Below are positions 1 to 9,593 of a DNA stretch of 64,000 nucleotides, one piece after another. The stretch's first letter is position 1. Each line of letters starts with the position of its first letter. The notes beneath the pieces are model-generated. The model saw only the letters and a program-made list of their open reading frames with translations, was not told where the DNA came from and made no database searches. Location of the stretch: NCBI RefSeq assembly GCF_000472445.1, contig NZ_AXAJ01000001.1, positions 744,643 to 808,642 of the forward strand, in the 5' to 3' direction. Origin of the DNA: Burkholderia sp. WSM2230. GTDB taxonomy: Bacteria > Pseudomonadota > Gammaproteobacteria > Burkholderiales > Burkholderiaceae. The position numbers and the translations under genes are program-made.

Positions 1-43
1 CTCGCCAAGTGCGAGGGTTTTGTTTTTGATAGCCTGACGCTGA

Positions 44-133
44 GGACTTTCCGCCGTCACGCAACACGAACTCCGGATGGTGACGCTCGAGGAACTCGTG
101 CCGAAGGACGACTTGCTGCGCCGGATCGACGCG
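44..133 (+). pseudogene. Transposase N-terminal remnant (IS1182/IS5-like)
   Basis: The short reading frame contains MVTLEELVPKDDLLRRID, which resembles the conserved N-terminus of IS1182/IS5-type DDE transposases (pattern HELxMVxLExLVPxDHLLRxID). The resemblance stops at about base 133, directly beside the stop codon of the neighbouring minus-strand transporter. No downstream transposase domain and no terminal repeat are visible. It is therefore a scar of a deleted insertion sequence rather than a gene. The family name rests on remembered motif similarity. Confidence 0.5.
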
Positions 134-135
134 TC

Positions 136-1410
136 TTACGTGTCCGAGCGCTCGGCTTGGCTTTTGCGCTGTGTGCCGCGGTGACGCGATAAGGCCATCG
201 CGGCGGAGGCGATGGCGAAGACCGCCATCACCTGCACCAGAGAGCGCGGCGTGCCGCCGCCTAGCGCGGCTAGCAACAGCGAAGAGACAATGCCACTGCC
301 GTACTGCAGCGAGCCGAGCAGCGCGGCGGCAGAGCCCACCAACTGCTGCGGTACGCCATCAAGGGCGGCCGCAGTAGCGCTTGCCGCGACGATGCCGTTC
401 ATCGAGAAGTAGATGAACACTGGCACCATCAGACCGGGCAGTCCGCCGAGATGCAATTCCACTAGGGCGACGCCGACCAGTAGCGCCGCGGCGGCGATGA
501 CGGTGGCCGCGCGCAGCAGGACATCGAGGCTGAGGCGCCCGACCAACTGGCGATTCGCCAGACTTACGACCATCATGCCGAAGATGTTGATGCCAAAAAG
601 CCAGCCGTAGTGCTGGGTGTCGATATGAAGGTACTCTATATAGACCTGCGGCGAGCCGGTCACAAATGCGTAGGCGCTGACATAGAAAAGGGTCACGCAC
701 AGCGCGTAGCGCATGAAATTCGCGTTCCTGAGCAAGAATAGATAGTCGGCGAACACGCTGTTGGCCGGCGTAGTTGTACGGCTCGCCTGCGGCAGGGTCT
801 CGGGCAATTGGCGGAGCGCCACCAGCATCAGAGCGCCCAGCGCCGCCAGCAGCCAGAAGATGTCGCGCCAGGAGCCGAAGCGCATGATCTGCCCGCCGAG
901 CAAGGGGCCGCCAATGGGGGCGACTGCCATGATCACGGCCAACGTGGATAACGTATGCGCGGCCAAGGTCCTCGGGTACAGGTCGCGTACCATGGCGCGG
1001 GCCAGCATCGGTCCAGTGCAGGCGCCGACTGCCTGGAACATACGCCAGAGCACGATCTGGTCAAGGTTGTGCGATAGGGCGGAGCCCACCGAGCCGGCGA
1101 CAAACAGCACCATGCCGATCGCCAGCGGCCAGCGCCGCCCGACGCGGTCGCTGACCGGTCCCCAGATCAACTGGGCCAGCGCGAAGCCGATGAGGAAACC
1201 TGTAATGGTGAGGTCGATATTGCCGTGGAGATCGCGCCGCATCTGCGGCATCGCAGGCAGGTAGATGTCGGTCGACAGCGAGGTGAAGGCCATCAGCGCG
1301 GCCAGGATCGGCAGCATACGACCGCGCTGTGTCAATGTCGCCGGCTCATGTTCGAGAGCCGGATTGATGTCGGTTACGCTGCCCGCCGCCCTCTGCGTGG
1401 TGTGCTGCAT
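136..1410 (-). CDS. Bcr/CflA-type MFS transporter
   Basis: This 424-residue membrane protein belongs to the major facilitator superfamily, drug:H+ antiporter branch (Bcr/CflA). The STDIYLPAMP segment after the first transmembrane helix (about residues 46-55) is typical of this branch, and motif A (GPVSDRVGRRW, about 84-94) follows TM2. The hydrophobicity pattern fits 12 helices. The ATG at 1410 has a GGA nine bases upstream; an in-frame TTG one codon earlier is less likely. It is the last gene of a minus-strand set behind an alcohol dehydrogenase. Its stop codon abuts a transposase remnant, so the last residues could have been altered by that insertion. The substrate cannot be read from sequence. 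Confidence 0.85.
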   Translation of the reverse strand: MQHTTQRAAGSVTDINPALEHEPATLTQRGRMLPILAALMAFTSLSTDIYLPAMPQMRRDLHGNIDLTITGFLIGFALAQLIWGPVSDRVGRRWPLAIGMVLFVAGSVGSALSHNLDQIVLWRMFQAVGACTGPMLARAMVRDLYPRTLAAHTLSTLAVIMAVAPIGGPLLGGQIMRFGSWRDIFWLLAALGALMLVALRQLPETLPQASRTTTPANSVFADYLFLLRNANFMRYALCVTLFYVSAYAFVTGSPQVYIEYLHIDTQHYGWLFGINIFGMMVVSLANRQLVGRLSLDVLLRAATVIAAAALLVGVALVELHLGGLPGLMVPVFIYFSMNGIVAASATAAALDGVPQQLVGSAAALLGSLQYGSGIVSSLLLAALGGGTPRSLVQVMAVFAIASAAMALSRHRGTQRKSQAERSDT

Positions 1411-1614
1411 CAAGTCATTTCCACTATGTCATGCACACTGCGCTACGCACGGACAGCACTCGACTGGGCGCGGTGATGGAGAGACGGCTACGAGTGACAT
1501 GGAGAGGGCGGCAAGCGCTTTGATGCCTCCCTATGTCACCTGGTGTAGCCAACGCTGCGTCAATGGACGCGGAGTTAGCGCGCCGGCCTTCCTTCGCAGC
1601 GGTGTGCTGGCCCG

Positions 1615-2694
1615 TTACGCAGCCGGCTCTTCCTCTGGAATCAGCACGGCACGGCCCCGCACGGTGCCTGCTTCGAGCGCGTCGAAAGCCTTGATCGCGT
1701 CGCGGAGCGGGTAACGGGTGACGAGTGGACGAATGGCGCCGCTTTGCGCGAGGGCAATGACGGCGGCAAGGTCCGAGTAGGTCCCGCCTTGTGGACACAT
1801 CAGCGTGACGCCACGCGGCAGCGGGTTGCCGGCCGAACGCGAGACGAACGGCAGCGTGCCGCCGTTAAGGCCCACCGAGCGGATCGCGCCATAGCGGCCG
1901 ACGATCAGACCGGCCTGGCGCAGGCTCTTGTCATTGCCGACGAAGTCGATGACGACGTCCGCGCCACAACCTTCGGTCAGCGACAGTACGTCGTCGATAA
2001 AGGTGGGCGAATCCGCGCGCAGCTTGACGTCAGCCCACGGACTCACGGCCTCGAGGGCGGCGTCAGAGATGTCGACGGCGACGATACGCGTTGCGCTAAT
2101 GGCGCGAAGGATCTGCGCTGCGAGATTACCCAGGCCGCCGACACCGATGACGACCGTGGTCGAGCCCGGATGCAGCAGATCGCTACAGGTGCGAATCGCG
2201 TGATAGGGCGTCAGGCCAGCGTCGGTTAGCGTGGCGGCGATGGCCGGGTCGAGGTCGCCGAAGGACATGATGGTGTCCGAAGGCACGGTCACGTAGTGAG
2301 TCATACCGCCGTTCTTCGTCACGCCCGGGCAATGCGGAATATCGAGTCGCGGCGTCTTGCGGCAAGCGTTCTGGCGGCCGGCCAGACACGCCGAACAGGT
2401 CTTGCACGACCAACAGGTATGGACGACTACGCGCTCGCCGGTTTTCCATTGTGTGACGCCGTCGCCGCATTCCTCGATGACGCCGGCAATTTCGTGGCCG
2501 AGCGTCGTCCCGTCCGGCGTGCGCGAATCGGTAGCTGCACGGATATGCAGGTCGGTCTGGCAGATGCCTGCGGCCAGCACGCGCAACAGCACTTCGTTCG
2601 GGCCGGGCGTCGGGCGCGGTACGTCCGTGAGGACCACTTCGCCGGGGTGCGCGAGCTGTACTCCGAGCATCGAGCAGCACATGGGCTTGTACAT
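1615..2694 (-). CDS. Zinc-dependent alcohol dehydrogenase (MDR family)
   Basis: This 359-residue medium-chain dehydrogenase would oxidise an alcohol to an aldehyde or ketone with NAD(P)+. The catalytic zinc site is visible as C45 and the GHE motif (H67, E68). The structural zinc lobe is C97-x2-C100-x2-C103-x7-C111. The Rossmann motif GVGGLG lies at about 184-189 and is followed by AVDIS, whose Asp suggests NAD rather than NADP. The start has GGAG five bases upstream. It lies downstream of an FAD dehydrogenase and an MHS-type carrier on the same strand. A joint role in oxidising an imported alcohol or alicyclic compound is inference. Confidence 0.88.
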   Translation of the reverse strand: MYKPMCCSMLGVQLAHPGEVVLTDVPRPTPGPNEVLLRVLAAGICQTDLHIRAATDSRTPDGTTLGHEIAGVIEECGDGVTQWKTGERVVVHTCWSCKTCSACLAGRQNACRKTPRLDIPHCPGVTKNGGMTHYVTVPSDTIMSFGDLDPAIAATLTDAGLTPYHAIRTCSDLLHPGSTTVVIGVGGLGNLAAQILRAISATRIVAVDISDAALEAVSPWADVKLRADSPTFIDDVLSLTEGCGADVVIDFVGNDKSLRQAGLIVGRYGAIRSVGLNGGTLPFVSRSAGNPLPRGVTLMCPQGGTYSDLAAVIALAQSGAIRPLVTRYPLRDAIKAFDALEAGTVRGRAVLIPEEEPAA

Positions 2695-2855
2695 AGGGAC
2701 TCCGTATCAAATTGGAATTTATCTACGATGTAGACGGTAGTGTTGGGTCACGCGAGCACTGAAGCGGGGAGGCCGATCGACTCACGTGGCCTGTAGAAGC
2801 GGGGGGCCGCAGTGCGGCGCCGAGGGAAAACCGGCCGCCGCGCATGAAGCCGCTC

Positions 2856-4244
2856 TCAGCTGCCTTGGAGTTCGCGGGCCGCGCACCGGCCGGCCAGCAG
2901 GCCGGATACCAGTGCCCAGCCCAGGAACCCGCCATAAGTCTTGCCGAACACGCCGCCCGCGTCCGTGCCCGCCGCGTAAAGCGACGGTATAACGGCGCCG
3001 TCGAAGCCGAGAACGTGACCGTTCGGGTCGATCTGAATTCCGCCGCTCGTTGCCGTAATGCCGCCCCGTACCCGAAGGCTGTAGAAGGGACCCTCTTCAA
3101 GCGGGAACAAGCAGTCATTCCGGCGCGGCACCAGCGTGTTGCCATCCTTGGCGCGACATGCGGCGTTGTATTCGTGCAGCAGCCGCTGGGTGCGGGCAGC
3201 ATCGAATCCTTCCTGCGCGGCCAATTGCGCCACAAGGCCCTCGAGCGTATCGTCGGTCAACACCTGCGCGCCTGATTCGCGCCAGCGCTGCAGTCGGTCG
3301 ATTTGCGGCAATTCCTTGGAGAACACCGGGCGCAAGCCAAAATCGCGATAGATCCGGCTGTCAAACACCAGGTAGAAGTAGCCTCGCGGCTGGCTCCAGC
3401 CATATTGCGAGTTTGTCTCCTCGAGCCGGCCTTCGGTTTCATCGGCGAATCTTTCGCCACGCGTGTTCAACATCACGCCTTGACGCGACATATAGACGGC
3501 GAGCGGGCCGATTTCATTCAGCGGCACCTTTCCATCGGGCATTACGTGGCCGTAGAAGCGCATCATGTTGCGGCTGCATGCGCCACCGAGGGAAATGGCG
3601 GTGAGAAGACCGCTCCCTTTCGACGTCGGAGAGGAGCGCAGATACAGCGCGTCCCCGGCCCCATAGCCGATAAAGCGATCAAGAAGGTCTTTGTTCCCCT
3701 GGAAGCCGCCGGTGGCCAGAAGCAGACCGCGCGAATGTAAGACCGTGCCGCCGGCAGCAATCTCGAAGAGTCCGCCCACCCGCTTGGCACCGGTGAGCGG
3801 GGTGCTATAGCGGATCACGGCGCCACTGGCCTCGGCGGTGCTCGCCATCTTGGCCATGTATTCCTCGCGTCGGCCCACTTGTCCAGCAAGCATCGCGCGG
3901 CCGCTCCCGAGGCCGCCCATGTCTGATGTGGGCGCCAATGCATGTCCGTGACTTTCCAGCCACCCCAATGCCTCTTCGAAATGATCGAGGTAGGCACGTT
4001 GCAAGTCGGCATCGCCTTCCGGTACCAGTTCCCTGAACTTGGACAGGCCGCCATCCGGGGCCCAGATGATGCCGCCGGAAATCGCGGCGTTCCCGCCAGG
4101 GGTAGGATTCGCTTCAAGGACCAGTGTCTTCAGGCCGGTTTCTGCGGCGATTTGCGCTGCCACCAGGCCGGAAATCCCTGCTCCACAAATGACGATATCC
4201 CATTCTGCTTTCTGGTCGCCCCGGGAAGGTGCAGACTCAGTCAT
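2856..4244 (-). CDS. FAD-dependent dehydrogenase (FAD_binding_2 / TcuA-like)
   Basis: This 462-residue flavoprotein belongs to the fumarate reductase/succinate dehydrogenase flavoprotein superfamily. The N-terminal dinucleotide-binding motif GAGISG (about 21-26) is followed by an acidic ribose-binding residue in LVLEAN and a GGNAAISGG loop. The C-terminal segments TATSGGIQID and LYAAGTDAGG are characteristic of this fold. The length and the TYGGFLGWAL ending resemble tricarballylate dehydrogenase-like proteins more than 3-ketosteroid dehydrogenases. The start is set by GGAGAC seven bases before the ATG. It sits between an MHS carrier and a Zn alcohol dehydrogenase, in what looks like one operon. 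The substrate is unknown, probably an organic acid or cyclic ketone. Confidence 0.85.
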   Translation of the reverse strand: MTESAPSRGDQKAEWDIVICGAGISGLVAAQIAAETGLKTLVLEANPTPGGNAAISGGIIWAPDGGLSKFRELVPEGDADLQRAYLDHFEEALGWLESHGHALAPTSDMGGLGSGRAMLAGQVGRREEYMAKMASTAEASGAVIRYSTPLTGAKRVGGLFEIAAGGTVLHSRGLLLATGGFQGNKDLLDRFIGYGAGDALYLRSSPTSKGSGLLTAISLGGACSRNMMRFYGHVMPDGKVPLNEIGPLAVYMSRQGVMLNTRGERFADETEGRLEETNSQYGWSQPRGYFYLVFDSRIYRDFGLRPVFSKELPQIDRLQRWRESGAQVLTDDTLEGLVAQLAAQEGFDAARTQRLLHEYNAACRAKDGNTLVPRRNDCLFPLEEGPFYSLRVRGGITATSGGIQIDPNGHVLGFDGAVIPSLYAAGTDAGGVFGKTYGGFLGWALVSGLLAGRCAARELQGS

Positions 4245-4328
4245 GATGTGTCTCCTTGTTGCTTCGATAAGTGGTACGAACTTCGTGCTCCCCTGAACAC
4301 GGGAGCGCCCGAAGTTAATGCTGTGCTG

Positions 4329-5660
4329 TCAGGATGCGCGTTGCGCTCGAACCTCCAGCTTGCGCCGTTGGTCGCGCTCCAGCACGCGCGGGGCAGTCTC
4401 CTTGACGAACAGCACGGTCAGCAACGAAATGACCGCTGCGCCGATAACGAGGTACGAAGGCGCGATTTTGTCGCCGGTCATCTGGACCAGGAGCGTGGCA
4501 AGGAAAGGCGCCGGGCCCGCGAAAACCGCGATGCCCACGTTATAGCCAATGTTCAACCCGCTCAGGCGACGCGCGGTCACGAACACCTCGGTGATCGACG
4601 CCAGAGCTACCACGCCATACGCTGCAGTGAGCATTGCGAGTACGCTGGAGACCACCAGCGAGACGCCGAATCCGCTTGTCGACATGATCATGAATGCTGG
4701 CGCAGGCAGAATGATCAGCAGGCCAAGCGTAACGAACATGGTGGCGCGGCGGCCAAAATGGTCCGACAGCCGACCTGCGTACGGCATCGAAATGATCACA
4801 GCCGTCAACAGAATGGAAATGGCCCATTGCGCCTCGCCTGCCGTGAGAACGCCGACGCGCGAAAGATATGACTGGAGGTAGATCGAGAGCACGTAACCGC
4901 CGACCGACATTTGGACCATCAGACCGATCACCACGAGGATGCCGCGCCAGTCGTGCCGCAGGCTGTTCTTCAATGGGCTCTTTTCGATTTCGCCCGCGTT
5001 GCGCAGCTTGACGAATTCCGTCGACTCATCGAGCTTCATGCGCATCCAGACTGCGACAATAGCCGTCGGCAGCGCCAGGAAGAACGGGATTCTCCAGCCC
5101 CACTCATGGAAGTCAGTCCCGTTCATTTGAGTGCGCAGCGCGAGAAGTACCAGCGAGGCGGCCAGGAGCCCGATATAGGACGATTGCGGTACCCGGGCAA
5201 TGTAACGGCCGCGCTCGTGCGGCTGCGTTGACTCGGCAATGTATGTCGCGCCGCCGCCGTATTCGCCGCCAACGGCAATACCCTGAATAACGCGAATCAC
5301 CGTTAGCAAGATCGGCGCGAATATGCCGATCTGGCTATAGGTCGGCAGGACGCCGATCAGCGCGCTTGCGAGCCCGGTCAGGAGGATCAGCGTCGTGAGC
5401 ACGGGCTTGCGTCCGTACCGATCGCCCAGCGTGCCACTGATGAATCCCCCCACCGGGCGGAAGAAGTATGCAACGGCAAACAGAGCGAAGGTTTTGAGCA
5501 GGTTTGCCGTCGGATCATTGCCGGGGAAAAAGTGGCTACCAATTTCCGTCGCAGCGAAGGCAAACACCACAAAGTCGTAATACTCGAATGCATTGCCGGC
5601 CGTCACCGAGTACAACTGGGCCCGGGTCAACTTTGGTACACCTGATTTAATGCTGTCCAT
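4329..5660 (-). CDS. MHS-family MFS transporter (metabolite:H+ symporter)
   Basis: This 443-residue inner-membrane carrier resembles the ProP/ShiA/KgtP-type metabolite:H+ symporters. It has the early GNAFEYYDFVVFAF segment, YFFRPVGG in TM2, the motif-A-like GDRYGRKPVL and the GGEYGGGATYIAES signature. Twelve helices are expected. The ATG at 5660 has GGAGACATTG directly upstream; a TTG one codon earlier is less likely. It is the first gene of the minus-strand set leading to the FAD and alcohol dehydrogenases and probably imports their substrate. It is a close paralogue of the carrier at 8167-9498. A 13-base dyad at 5677-5689 lies just upstream. Confidence 0.88.
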   Translation of the reverse strand: MDSIKSGVPKLTRAQLYSVTAGNAFEYYDFVVFAFAATEIGSHFFPGNDPTANLLKTFALFAVAYFFRPVGGFISGTLGDRYGRKPVLTTLILLTGLASALIGVLPTYSQIGIFAPILLTVIRVIQGIAVGGEYGGGATYIAESTQPHERGRYIARVPQSSYIGLLAASLVLLALRTQMNGTDFHEWGWRIPFFLALPTAIVAVWMRMKLDESTEFVKLRNAGEIEKSPLKNSLRHDWRGILVVIGLMVQMSVGGYVLSIYLQSYLSRVGVLTAGEAQWAISILLTAVIISMPYAGRLSDHFGRRATMFVTLGLLIILPAPAFMIMSTSGFGVSLVVSSVLAMLTAAYGVVALASITEVFVTARRLSGLNIGYNVGIAVFAGPAPFLATLLVQMTGDKIAPSYLVIGAAVISLLTVLFVKETAPRVLERDQRRKLEVRAQRAS

Positions 5661-5676
5661 CAATGTCTCCTATCCA

Positions 5677-5689
5677 AGTCTTCAAGACT
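5677..5689. promoter_or_regulatory. Possible operator upstream of the MHS transporter
   Basis: The sequence AGTCTTCAAGACT is a perfect dyad with 6-base arms around one central base, 17 bases upstream of the minus-strand ATG at 5660. An AT-rich stretch (5690-5720) beyond it could hold the promoter. The position would suit a repressor, but no protein can be assigned to it. Confidence 0.35.
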
Positions 5690-5719
5690 CTTTTGTTTAA
5701 TAAAAATAAGCAAAAAGGT

Positions 5720-6010
5720 CTTGTTCACTATGCCCCCGGTCATCCGTGAATGGCGGGCTCAGGCGCTACCTCTGCTTATCCCGATGGATCGTACTCACCT
5801 GCCGCTCAAAGTCCATAAAGCCTCGCCAATACGCCATATCAACAAAATAGATGTGGCCGACGGTGGCTCGTGGGGCGGCGTGCTGGGGGATCGACTGCGG
5901 GGTACACGGGCGCAACTGACCTTGCACTGGTATGCGTCAGTCAACTTCGGCGAACAGCTGGAGCAGGGCGCGCAGCCATCAATGGCCCGCATCATGATGC
6001 TTCCTCTCGC
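5720..6010. other. Intergenic region with no recognised gene
   Basis: Short open frames occur on both strands here, but none shows a family motif or a convincing ribosome binding site. One minus-strand stretch reading VGHIYFVDMAYWRGF (around 5830-5880) looks protein-like without matching a family I can name. It may be debris like the adjacent LysR remnant. Confidence 0.4.
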
Positions 6011-6013
6011 TTG

Positions 6014-6400
6014 CTAATGTCGCTTCACGTCGCACCGTGAGAAGTTGTCGAAAGGCGAGGGAAACCCTGCATGTCCGTGGTCGAACTTGTCAGCTCGACA
6101 GGTTTTCGCGGGACGGTCGCGAGCAGATCGGTTCGCGAAACCATTTTCGCGACGACCCGATAGTTCGGCACCTCGAGCACCGACTTGTCCATTGTGAAGC
6201 GCTCGCGACGTCGCAACCTGTGTGTCTGAACCTTCAGCTGCAATTTCGGTGCGACGGTGTATAGCTCGTTCAGCAGGTGGGCAGCAGGACAATCTGGCTG
6301 ATGTCCGTCATGGCGATGCAGAACGTGCGCTTGGTCGACGACGGATCAGATCAGATTTGCAGGCTTCTCCTCCGTCTGGAAAACGCTGCTCAGCTTCACG
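6014..6400 (-). pseudogene. LysR-family regulator remnant (effector domain only)
   Basis: Read on the minus strand in changing frames, this region spells LysR effector-domain hallmarks: RTFCIAMTDISQIVLLPT (about 6329-6276), then LLNELYTVAPKLQL in another frame, then VPNYRVVAKMVSRTDLLATV (around 6110-6170), then a C-terminal segment ending DVKRH. At least two frameshifts and an in-frame stop break it, and the N-terminal helix-turn-helix half is missing. It was presumably once the regulator of an adjacent catabolic set. Confidence 0.7.
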
Positions 6401-6735
6401 TCGAGATCACTGATGCCATGCCACTACCTTGCGCGGGGCAGGCCGCGCCCGCTACGGGCCGCCCAAGTCTAGGGGCCGCCAACTCTATTGGCCATAAAGC
6501 TTGCTAGATCCGCAATATTTAGGTCACAGATATTGGTTCGGATCGGTGGGGCGTCGGCCTGATTTTGGGGAAAGCATATGCCGCCCCGAACACGGAGGAC
6601 AGTCCGTGCTATGCGGTCCGCAGCACGAAATGCTGGGGTTTCCCGAGAAACTGCAGGTCTGCCGCGCTCACCTGCGAGGTGGCGTTCAGTTGACCGTCGC
6701 GGTTCAAACTCTATAGATCAGTGAATGTACCAGGA

Positions 6736-6765
6736 TTGTTAGTGTGTCAAGTGACACAGTAGTAT
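6736..6765 (+). promoter_or_regulatory. Promoter with operator dyad upstream of porin
   Basis: A -35-like TTGTTA (6736-6741) and a -10-like TAGTAT (6760-6765) are separated by 18 bases. The spacer contains TGTGTCA-AG-TGACACA (6743-6758), a dyad with 7-base arms. The same arrangement with a very similar dyad occurs at 10541-10570. A repressor bound between -35 and -10 would control both the porin and the FAD-dehydrogenase unit. Confidence 0.55.
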
Positions 6766-6870
6766 AGCTCACGTGTTTGATTTCGATCACGGCGATGACC
6801 GGTCTCGGTACCTGAAGCGGTGAAGCTGTCGGTCGCACACGTTAAAGAAAATGATATCAGGAGACTCCGC

Positions 6871-8088
6871 ATGAACCGTATCAAGCTGGTGTCCGCGTCC
6901 GCGGCTTTGTTGGTCACCCATACGGCTTACGCTCAAAGTAGCGTGACGCTGTACGGGGTGATCGATTTTGGTCTGAATTTTACGAACAATGCACAGACAA
7001 TAGTTTCCGGCGTGCGGACGGGACGACAGCAGTACTGGATGAGTAGCAGCATCATGCAGGGCAATAGATGGGGGCTGAGAGGATCGGAAGACCTTGGCGG
7101 AGGTTACAAGGCCATCTTCGTATTGGAGAACGGCTTTGATGTCGGGACTGGCAACTTCCAGCAAGGGGGCGACTTGTTCGGTCGACAGGCGTATGTGGGA
7201 CTTTCTTCGCCGTATGGAACGTTGACGGTGGGCCGTCAGTATGACTCGCTTGTTGACTTCATCGGCCCATTAACTGGCGCCGTCGGTAACGGAACTTACT
7301 CAGTCCAGAATAACGATATCAACAACTTTGGGAATACTTACCGCGTCAATAACGCTGTCAAGTTCACCACGAACAACTACCGCGGGTTCGTAGCGAGCGG
7401 GCTGTATAGCTTTGGTGGGGTTGCGGGCTCCTTTGGAAGGAACAGTATATTTTCGTTTGGAGCCTCGTATGCGACTGGAGGACTCACCGTCGCGGCCGCG
7501 TTTCTTAACGTGCGCGATCCCAATCGGTCCTTCTGGGGAAATAACGCTAATAGTTCGGCGACGGCGAGCAATCTGGGCGCGATCTCAGGCGTTCAGGCGA
7601 ATCCCGTTTATGGCGCGTTTGCCTCTGCCTCTACCTACCAGGTCGCGGGTGGTGCGATCCAATACGCAGGTTCCGGCTTTTTCGTCGGCGCAAACTACTC
7701 CCATATCAGCTTTCGGAATCTGAATGATCCGGCTTCCGGTACTCTGTCGCTTACGAATCCGCGCGGCTATACCGGTACCGCCTCCTTTAACAACTACTCT
7801 CCCTATGTTAGCTATGCGCTGACGCCGTTCCTTTGGCTCAATGGTTCATACGACTACCTCGTCGGCGGAGCCGTTGATGGAAAGGCGAGCGCCAGCTATC
7901 ACACCTTCTGCGCGACCCTTGATTACCTGTTATCGAAGCGTACCGACGTGTACTTCATGGCCGATTATCAGATCGCGCACGGCACCGATTCGACCGGCCA
8001 GCCCGCGGTGGCATCTTTTCTGACTGTCACGCCGTCCAACACTTCTCGACAGGCCGTTTTTCGAATCGGTATGCGTCACCGATTCTGA
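6871..8088 (+). CDS. Gram-negative porin (Burkholderiales OmpC-like)
   Basis: This 405-residue outer-membrane general porin has a Sec signal peptide ending at AYAQ (about residue 20). The family-typical first strand SSVTLYGVIDFGL follows, with the early LRGSEDLGGGYKAIF and FGRQAYVGLSSPYGTLTVGR blocks. It ends with a penultimate strand containing YLLSKRTDVYF and a C-terminal phenylalanine (RHRF), the BAM recognition feature. The ATG at 6871 was chosen because GGAGAC lies five bases before it and the signal peptide begins there; an upstream in-frame start at 6820 would add 17 residues before the signal. It heads the plus-strand set that continues with an MHS carrier. It probably supplies outer-membrane entry for the same substrate. 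Confidence 0.92.
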   Translation: MNRIKLVSASAALLVTHTAYAQSSVTLYGVIDFGLNFTNNAQTIVSGVRTGRQQYWMSSSIMQGNRWGLRGSEDLGGGYKAIFVLENGFDVGTGNFQQGGDLFGRQAYVGLSSPYGTLTVGRQYDSLVDFIGPLTGAVGNGTYSVQNNDINNFGNTYRVNNAVKFTTNNYRGFVASGLYSFGGVAGSFGRNSIFSFGASYATGGLTVAAAFLNVRDPNRSFWGNNANSSATASNLGAISGVQANPVYGAFASASTYQVAGGAIQYAGSGFFVGANYSHISFRNLNDPASGTLSLTNPRGYTGTASFNNYSPYVSYALTPFLWLNGSYDYLVGGAVDGKASASYHTFCATLDYLLSKRTDVYFMADYQIAHGTDSTGQPAVASFLTVTPSNTSRQAVFRIGMRHRF

Positions 8089-8166
8089 CGAACACGTCGA
8101 CGCTGCCTCTCGCGCTCATGCGAAAGTTCATTAAACGGGTCATAGAGACTTGCAAAGGGGGACCTA

Positions 8167-9498
8167 ATGCAAAATGCTGACGCAGGCCAATCCAGATTGA
8201 CCCGTGGCCAATTGCTCGCGATTTCGGCCGGCAACGCTTTCGAGTGGTACGACTTCGTTGTGTACGCTTATGTTGCGGGCGAGCTGGGCAGCGCTTTCTT
8301 TCCCGGTAACAACCCTACTGCGAACCTGCTGAAAACGTTCGCGATATTTGCCGTTGCCTACTTCTTCCGTCCCCTCGGCGGGGTCATCTTCGGGCAGCTC
8401 GGCGATAGGATCGGACGCAAGAGCATCCTCACACTACTCGTCCTCCTGACCGGCTTGTCGAGCGCCGCAATCGGGATATTGCCGACCTATAGTAATGCCG
8501 GCCTGATCGCCCCTGTAATCTTAATGGTGCTGCGCATTGTTCAGGGCATTGCTGTCGGTGGCGAATATGGCGGAGCGGCGGGTTACCTTGCGGAGTCGAC
8601 GCCGCCCCATGAGAGAGGCCGCTACATTAGCGTGATTCCTCAAACGTCTTTTGCGGGACTGCTCGCGGCCTCTCTTCTGCTTACCGCATTGCGCGCTGGG
8701 TTGGGGCAAGCGGCATTCCACGAATGGGGCTGGAGAATTCCCTTCCTTATCGCGCTACCGACAGCGCTCGTCGCAGTCTGGATGCGCTCAAGACTGGACG
8801 AGTCCACGGAGTTTGCGAAGCTACAGGACGCAGGAGAACTGGAAAAAAGTCCCCTATGGAACAGCCTGCGATACGACTGGCGCAGCATCTTGCAGGTCAT
8901 CGGCTTGATGGCGCAGTTATCCGTCGGAAGCTATGTCATCACTGTATATCTCCAAACCTACCTTTCTGGAGTGGGCCGACTGGACGCGGTCTCGGCGCAA
9001 TGGGTCATGTCAGCCGTGTTGCTCGGGACGATCGTGATAATGCCCTACGCTGGGCGATTCACCGACCGTTTCGGCCGGCGTCCTGCAATGTTGAGCAGTC
9101 TCATGCTTCTGATGATCGCGCCCATACCAGGGTTTGTGATCTTATCGTCGAGTGGCTTCGCAGTTTCGCTCATAACGGCCGTCACTCTCGCGTTGATTTT
9201 CGCGGTCTACGAAGTAGCGGCCTTAACGGCAATGACGGAGGTGTTCAAGACCGCGCGGAGATTGAGCGGGTTTAACGTCGGCTACAACATCGCGATTGCC
9301 ACGTTTGCCGGACCGACGCCATTCGTTGCAACGCTTCTAATCCAGGTCAGCGGGATGAAGATTGCACCGGCATTTCTTGTCGTTGGCGCAGCAGTCATTT
9401 CTCTTCTCACGGTGATGACGGTGAGAGAGAGCGCCCCACTGGCGAAGGGGCGCGGCCAGCGTCGGAGTGCGGACAATCAGAGTCCAAGCGTCTTCTAG
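8167..9498 (+). CDS. MHS-family MFS transporter (paralogue of 4329-5660)
   Basis: This 443-residue metabolite:H+ symporter has the same landmarks as the carrier at 4329-5660: GNAFEWYDFVVYAYV, LLKTFAIFAVAYFFRP, GDRIGRKSILTLL and GGEYGGAAGYLAES. The strong similarity along the whole length suggests duplication within this locus. It lies 78 bases after a porin and is followed by an SDR, so substrate uptake for the adjacent oxidoreductases is likely. The ATG at 8167 has an AGGGGGA ribosome binding site. Substrate specificity cannot be deduced; the family includes carriers of dicarboxylates, shikimate and betaines. Confidence 0.88.
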   Translation: MQNADAGQSRLTRGQLLAISAGNAFEWYDFVVYAYVAGELGSAFFPGNNPTANLLKTFAIFAVAYFFRPLGGVIFGQLGDRIGRKSILTLLVLLTGLSSAAIGILPTYSNAGLIAPVILMVLRIVQGIAVGGEYGGAAGYLAESTPPHERGRYISVIPQTSFAGLLAASLLLTALRAGLGQAAFHEWGWRIPFLIALPTALVAVWMRSRLDESTEFAKLQDAGELEKSPLWNSLRYDWRSILQVIGLMAQLSVGSYVITVYLQTYLSGVGRLDAVSAQWVMSAVLLGTIVIMPYAGRFTDRFGRRPAMLSSLMLLMIAPIPGFVILSSSGFAVSLITAVTLALIFAVYEVAALTAMTEVFKTARRLSGFNVGYNIAIATFAGPTPFVATLLIQVSGMKIAPAFLVVGAAVISLLTVMTVRESAPLAKGRGQRRSADNQSPSVF

Positions 9499-9593
9499 CG
9501 CCACTATGACGATCCCTCCTGACCAACGCGTCCAACACTCCACACATCCGAGCAACAGACTTCATAAACCTGTCGTAACAAGAGGAGTGACTT

